Shown: one piece after another, positions 52,674-62,558 of the stretch
Layout of the letters: each line of letters starts with the position of its first letter
Position numbering within the stretch: position 1 is the stretch's first letter
Source: Verrucomicrobiota bacterium
GTDB taxonomy: Bacteria > Verrucomicrobiota > Verrucomicrobiia > Chthoniobacterales > UBA10450
Length of the DNA: 64,000 nt
Assembly: GCA_003218975.1 (NCBI GenBank)
Contig: QHPD01000099.1
Location: forward strand, 18,321 to 82,320
Direction of reading: 5' to 3'
Notes under the pieces: generated by a model
What the model was told of the DNA's origin: nothing
The model's database searches: none
The model's input: the letters and a program-made list of their open reading frames with translations, nothing else
Program-made: the position numbers and the translations under genes

Positions 52674-52742
52674 CTTCCTCTTAATCTCCTCTTCCCGAGC
52701 CCCGCTCAACTGAGCCGAGTGAGAGGAAGAGGCAGAGGAAGA
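52674..52742. repeat. Long imperfect hairpin between tuf and tRNA-Trp
   Basis: CTTCCTCT...CCTCTTCC on one side pairs with GGAAGAGGCAGAGGAAG on the other, with an inner palindrome GCTCAACTGAGC. On the minus strand it follows the tuf stop by 4 nt. It could slow or stop transcription after tuf, or mark a processing site ahead of the tRNA. Confidence 0.6.
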
Positions 52743-52745
52743 ATA

Positions 52746-53930
52746 TTAATCCAGAATCTCGCTAACGCGACCTGCGCCGACAGTTTTGCCGCCTTCACGA
52801 ATGGCGAAGCGAATCGTCTTCTCCATCGCGATCGGCGTAATCAACTCGACTTCAATGGAGACGTTGTCGCCAGGCATCACCATTTCCACGCCTTCAGGCA
52901 ACTTAACCGTGCCGGTCACATCCGTGGTGCGGAAATAAAATTGCGGCCGATAATTTGAGAAAAACGGCGTGTGCCGTCCGCCCTCCTCCTTGCTCAGAAC
53001 ATAGACCTCCGCCTTGAACTTTTTGTGCGGCGTAATCGACCCGGGCTTGGCGATGACCTGGCCGCGCTCGACGTCCTCCTTCTTCAAACCACGCAGCAAA
53101 ACGCCCACGTTATCGCCCGCGCGCGCTTCGTCGAGAAGCTTGCGGAACATTTCGATATCAGTCGCGACCGTCTTCTGAGTCGGTCGAACTCCGACTAGTT
53201 CAACTTCTCCCATCTTCTTCAGAACGCCGCGTTCGACACGACCAGTGGCGACGGTGCCGCGGCCTTCGATATTGAACACGTCCTCGATCGGCATCAAAAA
53301 CGGCTGATCGACGGGGCGTTCAGGCACAGGGATGTAATCGTCAATTGCCTCTACAAGGGCAATTACCTGCTTCTCCGCCTCTGGATCGCCATTGAGCGCC
53401 TTAAGAGCACTGCCTTTGACAATAGGGATTTTGTCTCCGGGAAATTCATACTGCGTAAGAAGATCGCGCACCTCCATCTCAACCAGATCGAGCAACTCGG
53501 GGTCGTCGACCATATCGGTCTTGTTGAGAAAGACAACAATGGAGGGCACACCGACCTGCCGCGCGAGCAGGATATGTTCGCGGGTTTGAGGCATCGGTCC
53601 GTCCGCGGCCGAGACGACCAGGATGGCACCGTCCATTTGGGCTGCGCCAGTGATCATGTTCTTGATATAATCGGCGTGACCGGGGCAATCGACGTGCGCG
53701 TAGTGGCGTTTCTCGCTCGAGTACTCGACGTGGGCAGTGTTAATCGTAATGCCGCGTTCTTTTTCCTCGGGCGCGTTGTCAATCGATTCGTAAGCACGCA
53801 CTTCGGCCATGCCCTTTTTTGCCAGCACCATGGTCATCGCCGCGGTGAGGGTGGTTTTGCCGTGATCCACGTGACCGATCGTGCCAACGTTCACATGCGG
53901 CTTATCGCGTTTGAATGCTTCCTTAGCCAT
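52746..53930 (-). CDS. tuf: Elongation factor Tu
   Basis: A 394-residue GTPase that brings aminoacyl-tRNA to the ribosome. G1 is [20 protein letters not shown]3 [21 protein letters not shown]4 [14 protein letters not shown]; domains 2 and 3 follow in normal order ([40 protein letters not shown]). Length is canonical. tRNA-Thr lies upstream and tRNA-Trp, secE, nusG and rplK downstream on the same strand, as in many bacteria. Confidence 0.99.
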   Translation of the reverse strand: MAKEAFKRDKPHVNVGTIGHVDHGKTTLTAAMTMVLAKKGMAEVRAYESIDNAPEEKERGITINTAHVEYSSEKRHYAHVDCPGHADYIKNMITGAAQMDGAILVVSAADGPMPQTREHILLARQVGVPSIVVFLNKTDMVDDPELLDLVEMEVRDLLTQYEFPGDKIPIVKGSALKALNGDPEAEKQVIALVEAIDDYIPVPERPVDQPFLMPIEDVFNIEGRGTVATGRVERGVLKKMGEVELVGVRPTQKTVATDIEMFRKLLDEARAGDNVGVLLRGLKKEDVERGQVIAKPGSITPHKKFKAEVYVLSKEEGGRHTPFFSNYRPQFYFRTTDVTGTVKLPEGVEMVMPGDNVSIEVELITPIAMEKTIRFAIREGGKTVGAGRVSEILD

Positions 53931-54004
53931 TTCAATTCTCCTGTTTAATTAAACTGTCTCCTTTTTCTTCAATTATTCCACTGCCAGTCCCGAGCTTGTT
54001 CTGG

Positions 54005-54077
<73 letters not shown>

Positions 54078-54327
54078 CGCTCGTCATTTATCTCGTGCTC
54101 TCCGTTCTCCGGCAGAGCCAAACGGCAAACCGGTTTCGCCCTCTGCCTGAGATTCAAAAGTCCCAAAGCCGCGTCAAATTTGCAATTTGAACGACCATGG
54201 GACCACCTCGTTCCAGCAAAAAGCGTCCGCAAGCTAACTGCGCGCATCGCTGTGTCAAAGGAATTTCTTCGTCGATAGAACCGCAACCCCCCGCGCCGCC
54301 CCGCCATCGCGACGCGATGTCACTACC

Positions 54328-55263
54328 CTAGCGGATTCGGTGGCTTTTAGGCTCTACCTTCCCTCGTGTGATCAGACGCACGATTACAGCAATCACAATC
54401 AGCCCGACGATGGCGATCCCGATATACAGCGGATTGATCTGCGCGATCAGCCCCGGTTTTTCGGGAGTCGGCGTGAGCGTTGCTGTTGGAGGTGGCGCAT
54501 TCTTTGCGGCCAGTCGCCCCTGGGCAAACTGCAAGCGCTGAAAAGTATCATTGTCTTGCGGATTGAGCTTCAACTCAGCTTGGTAATCTTCGATTGCCTT
54601 CTCGTATTGCCCCATCAGGCTATAAGTGTAACCGCGCTTGGTCAGAGTCTCCGCATCGTTCGGCTTTTTCTCCAGTATATCTGTATAATCGGCAATAGCC
54701 GCGTCGAAGTTTTTCAAACCCCGATATGCTAATGCGCGCCGATCGTAATTCTGCAGATCGTCCGGCTGTTTTTGGATAACGGTTGCGAAATCCGCGACCG
54801 CCTTGTCCCACTGGCTGAGCCCGATCTCGGCGTAGCCGCGGAACTTTATAGCAGCGACCTCATCGGGCTTGATCTCCAGCGCCTTCTGAGTGTCAGCCAG
54901 CGCTTGCTGGTAATCTTTTTGCTTTAGTGCAACTTGGGCCCGTCCGATGTAGGCGCGTTCATCTTTCGGCGACAGCTCAATGGCTTTGGAAAAATCAGCA
55001 GCTGCTTCTTGGAATCGCTCGAGCGCGAAATAGGCAAACCCACGACTGTCATAGAATGCGGGCTGCTTATCGTTTGCCAAGATGGCCTTGGTAAACTCCG
55101 TGACCGCCGGCTCGTACTGCCCGCTGTCGAACAATTGGACGCCCTTGGCGTACTCGCTCGTCCCGACGGCTCCGGCTGCTTTCTCTTTGGCTGATACAAA
55201 ACTCGCCATGCCGAAAAATCCGGCGGCGATCAGGAATATTGTGATTCGACTGGTAAACATCAT
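54328..55263 (-). CDS. Exported TPR protein with C-terminal membrane anchor
   Basis: About 311 residues. A signal peptide or first helix (ITIFLIAAGFFGMASFVSA) is followed by six or more TPRs of the EYAKGVQLFDSGQYEPAVTE and FALERFQEAAADFSKAIELS kind, a Pro/Thr-rich linker (PPPTATLTPTP), and a C-terminal helix (LYIGIAIVGLIVIAVIVRLI) with a basic tail. It should scaffold other proteins at the membrane; partners are unknown. The ATG at 55263 has a ribosome site (AAGGAGAAC), so upstream in-frame codons are excluded. Confidence 0.85.
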   Translation of the reverse strand: MMFTSRITIFLIAAGFFGMASFVSAKEKAAGAVGTSEYAKGVQLFDSGQYEPAVTEFTKAILANDKQPAFYDSRGFAYFALERFQEAAADFSKAIELSPKDERAYIGRAQVALKQKDYQQALADTQKALEIKPDEVAAIKFRGYAEIGLSQWDKAVADFATVIQKQPDDLQNYDRRALAYRGLKNFDAAIADYTDILEKKPNDAETLTKRGYTYSLMGQYEKAIEDYQAELKLNPQDNDTFQRLQFAQGRLAAKNAPPPTATLTPTPEKPGLIAQINPLYIGIAIVGLIVIAVIVRLITRGKVEPKSHRIR

Positions 55264-55345
55264 AATTTTGTTCTCCTTCGGGCTTACTTTTTGAGGGATT
55301 TCGCACTTGTAAGCCAGCAAATTAACGCGCCAAAAAAGAAAAGCG

Positions 55346-56317
55346 ATGAACCAACTGAATTCCACCCGGGAGATTGTCGATCTACGCGGTCGCGTCAAAC
55401 CCTCGGAAGGCTACGCCGCGGTCTTCGCCACCGTTCTCATCTGGTCCACGCCATCGCTGTTCCAGTACTACCTCAACCGTTATTACGATCCATGGGCGCA
55501 GAATTTCTATCGCTATCTGGTGGCATGCGTTTCAATCGCGCCTCTGCTGATTTACGGGATGCGGCACCGTGGACTGTCCATCCACTGGCGCGCTGTAACG
55601 ATTTGCATCCTGCCTTGCCTGCCTAACGTTGTCCATCAGGTTACACAAGTGATGGCCCTCTCTTACGTGGGCCCGGGCGTTTACACCATCTTCACACGCG
55701 CCTCGGTGATTTTCACAGCGCTGCTTGCGCTGGTCTTTTTCCCTGAAGAGCGCCACGTCATTCGTCAATGGCAGTTTCAATTGGGCACCGGCCTGGGATT
55801 GATCGGCGCATTCGGAGTTGTTTGGTTTCAACCGGGATGGAAATCAGGGCATATCGCGATTCCTGGCTTATTTATTGCATTCACCGCCACATTTTGCTGG
55901 GCACTTTACGGTGTTCTGATTAAACGCCCATCAGCGGAGCTTGGGTCGATCCGCAGTTTCGGTGTGATTAGCTTCATCACTTCGGCGCTGCTTTTTCCAC
56001 TTACTCTCGCCTTTGGCAAGGCCGATACGCCGCTTCACGCTGGCGCGCTCGCGAACCTGGTTCTGATCATCTCTGCCGTGAGCTGCATTACACTGGCGCA
56101 CGTCCTCTATTACGTCGCAATCCGGGAAATCGGCGTGGCCCTCGCCCAATCGCTCCAGCTTCTCTGCCCTGTTGGCGCGCTGGGACTTTCAGCGTGGATT
56201 TATGGCGAACGTCTCGGTCACGCTCAGCTGTGGAGCGCCGCCATTTTGCTCCTTGGCGCGTTCCTCGCCACGCGGACAAAGCCAGTCGCCACAACCGAGG
56301 CAGCCGAAAATATTTGA
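55346..56317 (+). CDS. DMT-superfamily EamA transporter
   Basis: A 323-residue protein with about ten membrane helices in two EamA halves (GYAAVFATVLIWSTPSLFQY; FIAFTATFCWALYGVLIKRP). The YVGPGVYTIFTRASVIFTAL segment is typical of helix 3-4. A metabolite exporter of unknown substrate. It differs clearly from the DMT protein at 492 in sequence. It is divergent from the TPR gene, with starts on opposite strands 83 nt apart and overlapping leader regions. Confidence 0.88.
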   Translation: MNQLNSTREIVDLRGRVKPSEGYAAVFATVLIWSTPSLFQYYLNRYYDPWAQNFYRYLVACVSIAPLLIYGMRHRGLSIHWRAVTICILPCLPNVVHQVTQVMALSYVGPGVYTIFTRASVIFTALLALVFFPEERHVIRQWQFQLGTGLGLIGAFGVVWFQPGWKSGHIAIPGLFIAFTATFCWALYGVLIKRPSAELGSIRSFGVISFITSALLFPLTLAFGKADTPLHAGALANLVLIISAVSCITLAHVLYYVAIREIGVALAQSLQLLCPVGALGLSAWIYGERLGHAQLWSAAILLLGAFLATRTKPVATTEAAENI

Positions 56318-56342
56318 GACAGGTTAGAAGGCTAACATTCTG

Positions 56343-56418
56343 TTGCTGGATTCTTGATATTAGGTGCTAGATAATCAGCCGCGCAACATCCAGCATTCAG
56401 CATTGCGCATCCAGAATC
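56343..56418. repeat. Heptad-period inverted repeat array before the prenyl synthase gene
   Basis: Left arm: TTGCTGG, ATTCTTG, ATATTAG, GTGCTAG (56343-56370). Right arm: CAACATC, CAGCATT, CAGCATT, GCGCATC, CAGAATC (56384-56418). The last unit abuts the GTG start codon of the following gene, so the array forms its 5' leader. Confidence 0.8.
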
Positions 56419-57303
56419 GTGAACATCAAAACGTATCTCACTTCTCGCCAGAAACTGATCGACCGCGCGCTGGATCATTATTTGCCAAAGCCAAACACGG
56501 AACCAACGACGCTTCACCGAGCGATGCGCTACAGCCTCTTTGCCGGAGGCAAACGATTGCGACCGATTCTCTGTCTCGCAGCAGCCGAAGCTTGCGGCGG
56601 AAAAATCAGTAGCGCTCTTCCCCTCGCCTGTGCGCTCGAATGCATCCACACCTATTCGCTCGTGCACGATGATCTGCCGAGCATGGACAACGACGATTTC
56701 CGGCGCGGCCGTCCCACCTGCCACAAAGTCTTCGGAGACGGCATCGCGATCCTGGCTGGAGACGCGCTGCTGACAATCGCGTTTGAAATTGTCTCCAATA
56801 CCAGGCCAGCGCCACGCTACGACATGTCGAGCTTGCTGCGCGAAATCGCAGTGGCAGCAGGAAGTCAAAGATTGATTGCCGGTCAGGTGGCCGATCTCGA
56901 AGCCGAAGGCAGAGACGTGAAGCGCCACCAATTGCGTTATATCCACGAAAAGAAAACAGCCGCGATATTGACCACGTCGGTCCGCCTCGGCACAATGAGC
57001 GCCAACGCAGATCCGAAAAAACTCCGGGCCGTCACGCAATTTGGGCGGGGACTGGGCCTGGCTTTTCAAGTGATCGACGATATCCTCGACGTAACGCAGA
57101 CATCGGAGATTTTGGGGAAAAGCGCCGGCAAAGATATCGCCGCAAAGAAGGCGACCTACCCAGCGGTGATTGGTTTGGAGAAATCGCGCGCCGAAGCCAA
57201 GCGGCTTACTCGCCAGGCGCACAACGCCCTGTCGGTCTTTCACAGCGACGCCGCCGAACCCCTGCACGCTCTGGCAAATTATCTTTTAGAGCGTGAATAT
57301 TGA
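56419..57303 (+). CDS. Polyprenyl diphosphate synthase (farnesyl diphosphate synthase type)
   Basis: A 294-residue enzyme that condenses isopentenyl and allylic diphosphates. The first aspartate-rich motif is LVHDDLPSMDNDD with the RRGRPTCHK that follows; the second is FQVIDDILDVTQ. The two residues inserted in the first motif (DDLPSMD) are typical of bacterial IspA-type FPP/GGPP synthases. It starts with GTG immediately after a heptad repeat, with no ribosome site. A hairpin follows the gene. Confidence 0.92.
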   Translation: MNIKTYLTSRQKLIDRALDHYLPKPNTEPTTLHRAMRYSLFAGGKRLRPILCLAAAEACGGKISSALPLACALECIHTYSLVHDDLPSMDNDDFRRGRPTCHKVFGDGIAILAGDALLTIAFEIVSNTRPAPRYDMSSLLREIAVAAGSQRLIAGQVADLEAEGRDVKRHQLRYIHEKKTAAILTTSVRLGTMSANADPKKLRAVTQFGRGLGLAFQVIDDILDVTQTSEILGKSAGKDIAAKKATYPAVIGLEKSRAEAKRLTRQAHNALSVFHSDAAEPLHALANYLLEREY

Positions 57304-57309
57304 AATAGC

Positions 57310-57326
57310 GCAACCGTCCCGGTTGC
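57310..57326 (+). terminator. Short hairpin after the prenyl synthase gene
   Basis: GCAACCG-TCC-CGGTTGC, a 7-bp perfect stem 7 nt after the stop, without a U-tract. It may be a weak terminator shared with the convergent tsaD gene. Confidence 0.45.
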
Positions 57327-57355
57327 GGAATCTTCTGCGGCCGCAAGCGAGGCGC

Positions 57356-58354
57356 TTACGCTACTTTGAGATTCGGATCGATCTCTTCAGTTACTTTCGA
57401 TTCGAAGCCCGCTTGTAATCGCAATAACGCCGCGAACGCTATCATCGCGGCGTTATCAGTGCATAACCAGGCCTCGGCGCTTTTGAAGTCGAATCCTGCG
57501 CGGACGCTGGCCTCAGCCAATTGCCGCCGCAGTTCACGATTGCAGCTCACCCCGCCGCTCATCGTCACAAGATCGACGTCGTACTTCTGTGCCGCCGCGA
57601 TTGTTTTGCGCACCAGAACGTCGACAATCGCCTGCTGAAACGATGCGCAAAGATCCGCCAAAAAATCGCCGTGCAATTTCGGCAGTAAATATCGCACCGC
57701 TGTTTTTAATCCGCTGAAGCTAGAGTTGTCCGAGTCGAGCATGCTGCGCGGCAAATCGAAGCGTGCCGGATCACCGCCACACGCGTGTTTCTCAATCTCA
57801 GGACCGCCCGGATAACCAAGCCCGAGCATTTTAGCGACTTTATCGAATGCCTCCCCGGCAGCATCATCGACTGTGCGCCCGATTAATTGATAATCTGCCA
57901 GGCCCCGAACGAAGATCGACATCGTATGTCCCCCGCTCACGACGAGGGAAACATTGCGTCTCACCTCGCCTTCTCCGAAAAAAGGCGAGAGCAGATGTCC
58001 TTCGAGGTGATTGATCGCCAGATAGGGTTTGCTGAAACCGATTGCCAAACCTTTGGCAATTGAAGCACCGATCATCAGCGAGCTCGCCAGGCCGGGGCCG
58101 CTGGTGGCTGCAAATGCATCGATCTGCGTCATGTCGATCTTAGCTTCCAGTGTCGCCCGTTTAAGTAATCGCGGAGCATGAACGAGATGATTGCGCGAAG
58201 CGATCTCAGGCACGATCCCACCGTATTTTTCGTGCGCGGCGATTTGCGAGGCGACTTCGCTCGCGAGCAACTCCGCGGCGGAATCGCCGTTGCTGCCGCG
58301 CAAAATCGCGACCGCAGTTTCATCACAGGAGGTTTCAAGGGCCAATACTGTCAT
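57356..58354 (-). CDS. tsaD: tRNA N6-threonylcarbamoyladenosine synthesis protein TsaD
   Basis: A 332-residue ASKHA-fold protein that transfers threonylcarbamoyl to A37 of ANN-decoding tRNAs, with TsaB, TsaE and TsaC. Motifs are ALETSCDETAVAIL at the start, the metal-binding HLEGH (INHLEGHLLSPFF), LVVSGGHTMSIFV and the late MSGGVSCNRELRRQL. Length is normal. Its start codon falls inside the GTCAT-type repeat at 58350. Confidence 0.96.
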   Translation of the reverse strand: MTVLALETSCDETAVAILRGSNGDSAAELLASEVASQIAAHEKYGGIVPEIASRNHLVHAPRLLKRATLEAKIDMTQIDAFAATSGPGLASSLMIGASIAKGLAIGFSKPYLAINHLEGHLLSPFFGEGEVRRNVSLVVSGGHTMSIFVRGLADYQLIGRTVDDAAGEAFDKVAKMLGLGYPGGPEIEKHACGGDPARFDLPRSMLDSDNSSFSGLKTAVRYLLPKLHGDFLADLCASFQQAIVDVLVRKTIAAAQKYDVDLVTMSGGVSCNRELRRQLAEASVRAGFDFKSAEAWLCTDNAAMIAFAALLRLQAGFESKVTEEIDPNLKVA

Positions 58355-58441
58355 GTCGAGCGAAGTCGAGACATCTCTCGATCTAACAATCTCTGCGAAT
58401 CAAAAAACAGTAAGAGATTCCTCGACTCCGCTCTGAATGAC
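58350..58441. repeat. GTCATGTCGAGCGAAG-type inverted repeat element
   Basis: GTCATGTCGAGCGAAGTCGA on the left and TCGACTCCGCTCTGAATGAC on the right form imperfect terminal inverted repeats about 90 nt apart. Of the same type as 49440. The left end supplies the ATG of tsaD. Confidence 0.75.
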
Positions 58442-58459
58442 AAGAGCGGAACTGCGCGT

Positions 58460-59761
58460 CTATTTCTTTACCGCTTCCGCCTTTGGGGCGTTCCGCTGCG
58501 CGTAAATCATGACGCCTTTGAGCGTGTCGATCGCCCGCAACATCTGCAGATCTTTTGCTTTGATAAGGTTTTTCTCGTCCTCGGGTTTCACATTCTCCGT
58601 ATTACGCAACGCAAAGAGCGCGCGTTCCTGCTCGGGAGTCATTACCACGCGGATATTCGGCGTCACGCCGTTTCCCTGAATGACCTGTTTACTCGGCGTG
58701 TAATATTTTGCCGTGGTAAAACGCACCGCGGAACCGTCCGGCAACTGCATCACGTTCTGGACGGAACCCTTTCCAAACGTGGTTTCGCCGACGAGGATGG
58801 CACGATGCAAATCCTTTAACGCCCCGGCCACAATCTCCGCGCCACTCGCGCTGCCTTCATTGATCAGGAGCGCCATCGGAAAATTAGGGCGCGCTTTTTT
58901 TGCACCGGAAGTCGAGTAATCGTGCTGTTGAGAAGCGACCCGACCCTGCGTCGAGACCACCTTTGTATTGGACGGCAGGAACTCAGCGCATACGTCCACA
59001 GCGCTGTTTAATAAACCGCCGGGATTATTTCGGAGATCAAGAATTAGCGCCTGCATGCCCTGCCTTTGCAATTCGTCGAGCGCTTTGGACAATTCCTCAG
59101 TCGTTGGCTCACTGAACTGAATCAGCCGGATATAGCCGATCTTGAACGGGCCAGCCAGCTCGGGCTCGAGCAACTTCACTCCCTTGACGCTCTGGATCTT
59201 AATTTCCGCGCGCTCAAGAGCGTAGTCTTTGATCTCCTTAGTGGAAGGTCGTAACAGGGTGAGAGTGACCTTGCGACCGGCTGGCCCGCGTAGAAAATTA
59301 ATGGCATCCTGGAGATCCATTCTCTCCGTCGAAGCGCCGTTTATTTTCAAAATCTGATCTCCTGCGAGAATGCCAGCCTTTGCCGCAGGCGTGTCCTCGA
59401 TGGCCGTCACCACCGTCGGCAAACCGTTTTTCATCGCAACCTCAATGCCGAGGCCGTTAAAACGGCTGCGCGTATCCTCCTGCATGTCGCGGAAATCGTT
59501 CGGGTCCATGAACTGGCTGTGCGGATCGAGCGATGAGAGCATCCCTTTCAGTGCTGCCGTTACCAGATCGTGATAACTCGTCTTACTGCCATCTACGTAA
59601 TCCTGCCGGATTAATTCAATAGCTTTTGCGAAAAGGGAAATTTGCGCGTAGCCGTTATCGTTTTCGTTCTTCCCTGACTGCGCTTCTTGCGCGCCTACGC
59701 CAGAAAGAATGCCAAGCAGCGTCACACAAGCCAACAACGGCAGGACAATGGAGCGTCTCAT
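58460..59761 (-). CDS. S41 family C-terminal processing protease
   Basis: About 433 residues: signal peptide (IVLPLLACVTLLGILSGVGA), an N-terminal helical domain, a PDZ domain (NGLGIEVAMKNGLPTVVTAI, AGILAGDQILKINGAST) and the peptidase domain with the serine in LLINEGSASGAEIVAGAL and lysine in GETTFGKGSVQNVMQLPDGS. CtpA-like enzymes trim envelope proteins in the periplasm. I chose the ATG at 59761 (MRRSIVLPL) for its signal peptide; an ATG at 59800 is possible, and a much longer reading is not supported. Confidence 0.93.
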   Translation of the reverse strand: MRRSIVLPLLACVTLLGILSGVGAQEAQSGKNENDNGYAQISLFAKAIELIRQDYVDGSKTSYHDLVTAALKGMLSSLDPHSQFMDPNDFRDMQEDTRSRFNGLGIEVAMKNGLPTVVTAIEDTPAAKAGILAGDQILKINGASTERMDLQDAINFLRGPAGRKVTLTLLRPSTKEIKDYALERAEIKIQSVKGVKLLEPELAGPFKIGYIRLIQFSEPTTEELSKALDELQRQGMQALILDLRNNPGGLLNSAVDVCAEFLPSNTKVVSTQGRVASQQHDYSTSGAKKARPNFPMALLINEGSASGAEIVAGALKDLHRAILVGETTFGKGSVQNVMQLPDGSAVRFTTAKYYTPSKQVIQGNGVTPNIRVVMTPEQERALFALRNTENVKPEDEKNLIKAKDLQMLRAIDTLKGVMIYAQRNAPKAEAVKK

Positions 59762-59848
59762 TTTGCGACGTAAATTGAAAACGACTCCATCATCGCTCAT
59801 TGGAAATTTTTGGCAACGCGCAAAGCGTCGCCTACCTTTGCGCCCTGC

Positions 59849-61633
59849 ATGAAATCGGATTGTGGGGCGAAAGTTGTTGCGGTTGCTCTTTTTGTAACCG
59901 CGCTTTGTCTGGCTGGTGCGAACAGCGCTGCTAGGCAAATCGCCGATGCTGAGTACGAAGCGGTGGCCGATGAATACATCAAAGGGTATCTCGCCGTCCG
60001 CCCATTGGAGGGAACCGCCCTCGGCCTTCACGAATACGACGGCAAAATCTTCGATCACACCCGCCTCGCACTGGACGCCGAGCTTTCCCGGTTGCGCCGG
60101 TTCGATGATCGCCTCGCCAAGTTCGAACCAACTAAATTGAGTCCGCGACAATCGATCGATCTGCGTATCCTGCAGGCGGCGGTGAAAAAGGAGCTCTTTG
60201 AGATGCAGGACATGGCGACCTTCGAACGAAATCCGATGGTCTATACACGCGCAGCCGATTTGAACGTCTATGTGCAAAGGAATTTTGCGCCACTAGAGGA
60301 CCGTGTTCGCAGTTTGACCACGATCGAATCACAAATCCCAAATATCCTCATCGCGGCACGAACCAATCTGGACGAGGTCCTTCCCAAGCCGTACGTCGAA
60401 CTGGCAATTGAGATGGCGAAGGGGGCGTCCGATTTTTTAAAGAAAAGTCTGCCACCCGCAGTTGCCGGAGTAAAAGACGAGCAGGTTCGCATCGCATTCG
60501 AAAACGCCAATCGCAAAGCAGCACATGCGGTCAATGATTACGCGACATGGCTGGAACGAGAGAAACTCCCGAAGGCATCGCTCAATTTCGCTCTAGGCGA
60601 CGAAAAATTCAGGCGTTTGCTGGCCCAAACAGAACTTGTCGATCTTCCGCCACAGAAAATTCTGGAGATTGGGATGGCACAATTAAAAGCCGAACAGGAA
60701 GCGTTCGTCGACGCCGCCCAAAAAATCGATCCGAGCAAGTCGCCAGTCGAGGTTTTCAGGCAAATCCAGAGCGAGCATCCAACACCGCAAAATCTCATAC
60801 CCGGTGTTTCCAAGGATTTGGATAAAATTCGCAAATACGTCGTAAATCGTCATTTGGTCAGCATCCCTTCGGATGTTCGCCCCAAGGTGAAAGAGACCCC
60901 GCAATATGAGCGCGCCACGTCTTTTGCATCAATGGATACACCAGGGCCATTCGAGAAGCGCGCGACGGAGGCATATTACTACGTCACGCCTACAGAGAAC
61001 GACTGGCCGGAGAAACAAAAGCAAGAATGGCTCACCGCATTTAATTATTACACCTCGGACATTACCTCGATTCATGAAGCTTACCCCGGCCATTATGTAC
61101 AGTTCCTGCACCTGAACGAATCGCCCGCAAGCAAGGTGGAAAAAATTTTCGACAGCTACGCGTTCACCGAAGGTTGGGCGCACTATTGCGAAAAAATGAT
61201 GCTCGATGAAGGCTACGGCAGCGCCACCAATTCGACTCCCAGCGAAGATGATGTGAAGCGCGCAGCCAAATATCGCATGGCGCAAGTCGACGAAGCGCTT
61301 CTTCGTTTATGCCGTTTGTGCGTGTCGATCAAAATGCACACGCAAAACATGTCGATCGACGAGGCAACGAAATTTTTCCAAGAGAATTGTTATTACGAGG
61401 AAAAGCCGGCCCGCCAGGAAGCGATGCGCGGCACATTCGATCCTGGCTACCTCAGTTACACGCTGGGCAAGTTGGAGATTCTAAAGCTGCGCGACGATTA
61501 CAAGGCGCAGGAGGGCGATGAATTTTCATTGGAAAAATTCCACAACGAGCTGCTCAATCACGGCATGCCACCTATTCGTCTGCTTCGCGAGATCATGCTC
61601 AAGGACCAGAGCAAATGGGACGAGGTGCTGTAA
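59849..61633 (+). CDS. DUF885 family exported protein, putative metallopeptidase
   Basis: About 594 residues. After a signal peptide (KVVAVALFVTALCLAGANSA) comes a DUF885 domain covering nearly the whole chain. It contains the zinc-site-like HEAYPGHYVQFLHL and EGWAHYCEKMMLDEGYG motifs, and ends ALGKLEIL-like (SYTLGKLEILKLRDDYKAQE) with HGMPPIRLLREIML. Related proteins are thought to be metallopeptidases; catalysis is not proven for most. The ATG at 59849 is preferred over an upstream TTG. It is divergent from the S41 protease. Confidence 0.88.
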   Translation: MKSDCGAKVVAVALFVTALCLAGANSAARQIADAEYEAVADEYIKGYLAVRPLEGTALGLHEYDGKIFDHTRLALDAELSRLRRFDDRLAKFEPTKLSPRQSIDLRILQAAVKKELFEMQDMATFERNPMVYTRAADLNVYVQRNFAPLEDRVRSLTTIESQIPNILIAARTNLDEVLPKPYVELAIEMAKGASDFLKKSLPPAVAGVKDEQVRIAFENANRKAAHAVNDYATWLEREKLPKASLNFALGDEKFRRLLAQTELVDLPPQKILEIGMAQLKAEQEAFVDAAQKIDPSKSPVEVFRQIQSEHPTPQNLIPGVSKDLDKIRKYVVNRHLVSIPSDVRPKVKETPQYERATSFASMDTPGPFEKRATEAYYYVTPTENDWPEKQKQEWLTAFNYYTSDITSIHEAYPGHYVQFLHLNESPASKVEKIFDSYAFTEGWAHYCEKMMLDEGYGSATNSTPSEDDVKRAAKYRMAQVDEALLRLCRLCVSIKMHTQNMSIDEATKFFQENCYYEEKPARQEAMRGTFDPGYLSYTLGKLEILKLRDDYKAQEGDEFSLEKFHNELLNHGMPPIRLLREIMLKDQSKWDEVL

Positions 61634-61702
61634 CTTTCTTTCTCGTGCTCTTACTTATGCTCCTAGTTGTAATCGTGCTTCATCCTCTTAGCTGGATTCG
61701 CC

Positions 61703-61757
61703 GTCCTCAGTGCATCGCACGACGTTGATTTCGCTATTCTACCGATGCGCTGAGGAC
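61703..61757. repeat. Inverted repeat in the DUF885-SDR spacer
   Basis: GTCCTCAGTGCATCG (61703-61717) pairs with CGATGCGCTGAGGAC (61743-61757) at 14 of 15 positions. A CACTACAG word follows, as in the dispersed hairpin elements. The two flanking genes are convergent, so it may terminate both. Confidence 0.6.
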
Positions 61758-61834
61758 AGCGCACACTACAGCTCCTATCGTCACGAGGGCCGGCCTGCTA
61801 CGCCATAGTCCCGCGTCTGCCGGACGAAGGAGGG

Positions 61835-62527
61835 TCACCACGGAATCTCCTTGCGGTCGCGCAGAAATTTGCCCGTAAGGTTCTGCGGCGCGTCGGAGGC
61901 AAGCCAGACGATCGTGTCCGCGCCTTCTTCCACTGACCGCGTCGCGTTCCGCCCGCCCATGTCCGTGCGTACCCAGCCCGGGCAAACAGAATTTATCGCA
62001 AATTTCGGCAACGCCGTCGCGAGCTGCGACGTAACGCCGTTGAGCGCTGTCTTCGAGATGCAGTAAGCGGGTGCCCAGCCATCCGCGCCACCAGTTAACT
62101 GCCCGCCGCCGCTGGAGACATTGATCACGCGCGGCGCTTTGCTCTTCGCGAGCAACGATGCAAATGCGCGGGTGACCCGCAGAGCGCCCAGAGTATTGGT
62201 CTCCAGCGTCTTTCGCACTAGCTCGTCGCTGACTTCCAGAATCGCATCGTCGCCGTCCACCATGATTCCGGCGTTATTCACGAGCACATCAAGCTGATCC
62301 GCAGCTTTAGCGAATTCACGCACAGCGGCAGTTACACTGGCATTATCAGCAACGTCGATTTCGAGAAATGTCGCCTTTCCGCCTTTCTTCGTGATCTGAT
62401 CCACCGCCTTACGCCCGGCATCCCGATTCCGCGCCCCGATAAAAACATGAAATCCTTTCCTCGCAAGCTGTCGCGCCACCTCGTGCCCGATGCCTTTGTT
62501 CGCTCCAGTGATTAGTGCGGTCTTCAT
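61835..62527 (-). CDS. Short-chain dehydrogenase/reductase, carbonyl-reductase-like
   Basis: A 230-residue classical SDR. The cofactor motif is TGANKGIG at residues 7-14, with LVNNAGIM and NVSSGGG; the catalytic Tyr-x3-Lys is YCISK. The ALITGANKGIGHEVARQLA start and C-terminal GADTIVWLASDAP are closest to carbonyl reductase-type NADPH enzymes. The substrate is unknown. It is a single gene on the minus strand after the ParDE-like pair. Confidence 0.9.
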   Translation of the reverse strand: MKTALITGANKGIGHEVARQLARKGFHVFIGARNRDAGRKAVDQITKKGGKATFLEIDVADNASVTAAVREFAKAADQLDVLVNNAGIMVDGDDAILEVSDELVRKTLETNTLGALRVTRAFASLLAKSKAPRVINVSSGGGQLTGGADGWAPAYCISKTALNGVTSQLATALPKFAINSVCPGWVRTDMGGRNATRSVEEGADTIVWLASDAPQNLTGKFLRDRKEIPW

Positions 62528-62558
62528 TTAAGTGCGAGTAGGTGAGACACCATTCTGT

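Noticed and set aside
58460..60277. 605-residue reading of the S41 protease
   Set aside because: The first 170 or so residues overlap the DUF885 gene on the other strand; the signal peptide at 59761 marks the true start.
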